A stretch of 64,000 nucleotides of DNA, taken from the NCBI RefSeq assembly GCF_000225505.1, contig NZ_BACI01000087.1, forward strand, positions 18,415 through 82,414, written 5' to 3'. This document shows, in pieces, positions 63,909 through 64,000 of this stretch (position 1 is the stretch's first letter; every line of letters begins with the position of its first letter). The position numbers and the translations under genes were made by a program. The notes below the pieces were generated by a model, which searched no databases, had not been told where the DNA came from, and was given only the letters and a program-made list of their open reading frames with translations. Source of the stretch: Gordonia alkanivorans NBRC 16433. Lineage in GTDB: Bacteria; Actinomycetota; Actinomycetes; Mycobacteriales; Mycobacteriaceae.

Positions 63909-64000
63909 CTGACCACGATGGTTCCCACCCTGCTTGCACGCCCGCACATCGGGCCGGTCACCGCCGCCCGCCTGGTCATCACCGTCGGGGAAAACATCGT
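63909..64000 (+). mobile_element. IS110-family transposase segment in inverted orientation
   Basis: Plus-strand translation from 63909 gives VPTLLARPHIGPVTAARLV then ITVGENI, the stretch that normally comes just before RMRSEA in IS110 transposases. Turning 63915-64000 around, between the arms ACGATG and CATCGT, joins GENI to the C-terminal part in one frame. So this is an inverted internal piece. Right edge at or past 64000. Confidence 0.75.

Overview
The window is high-GC actinobacterial DNA, and I read it as chromosome of a mycolic-acid bacterium, most likely Gordonia or a close relative. Three things point there. First, a Tat-exported latex-clearing protein (lcp) sits divergently from a TetR regulator, the arrangement known from rubber-degrading Gordonia. 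Second, the order pgi, chorismate mutase, uvrD/pcrA, M23 peptidase, sucC, sucD follows the Mycobacterium tuberculosis Rv0946c to Rv0952 neighbourhood. Third, there are EspC-like type VII secretion genes, a DUF222/HNH (13E12-type) gene and an AccD3-like carboxyltransferase. Many genes have a TANNNT box 6-10 nt before the start codon and no ribosome binding site, as expected for leaderless mRNAs in this group.

Layout. 1-10 kb holds glutamate-family metabolism: a truncated flavin/iron-sulfur type membrane oxidoreductase, the proline catabolic pair pruA-pruB with a divergent PucR-type regulator, a type III glutamine synthetase and a lipoprotein gamma-glutamyltransferase behind an MFS exporter. 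11-17.5 kb holds a SRPBCC protein, a 14-TM MFS exporter, lcpR/lcp, a membrane acyltransferase and tRNA-Arg(CCU). 17.5-26.8 kb is mixed: a DJ-1/AraC regulator, SDR, cobF, a DUF222/HNH protein, cysQ with a lone FetB-like permease, a Nei-like glycosylase, and a two-component pair arranged tail to tail. 26.9-30.7 kb is a tightly coupled three-gene operon (ThDP enzyme, KAS III-like enzyme, HisC-like aminotransferase) that looks like a small natural-product or signal pathway. 30.8-35.4 kb has an SDR, then an ABC exporter with a divergent LiaRS/NarL-type sensor-regulator pair, closed by a short degraded copy of part of the SDR gene. 35.4-48.7 kb is the conserved core block. 48.7-53 kb has a secreted HNH lipoprotein, a 'VDL' repeat protein coupled to an RDD membrane protein, AccD3-like and Nudix genes. 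53.1-55.4 kb is a four-gene type VII secretion effector-like operon ending in two small membrane proteins. 55.5-63.5 kb is a nitroreductase, a TetR gene, two paralogous acyl-CoA synthetases and an operon (cyclase, acyl-CoA synthetase, acyl-CoA dehydrogenase) next to an XRE-TetR fusion regulator. The window ends in an IS110-type transposase with an internal inverted segment.

Cautions. Three otherwise good genes (lcp, the sensor kinase at 25.3-26.7 kb, the ThDP enzyme) each carry one small frameshift. They may be real lesions, switching sites or sequencing errors. All functional calls rest on reading motifs by eye; no database search was run.
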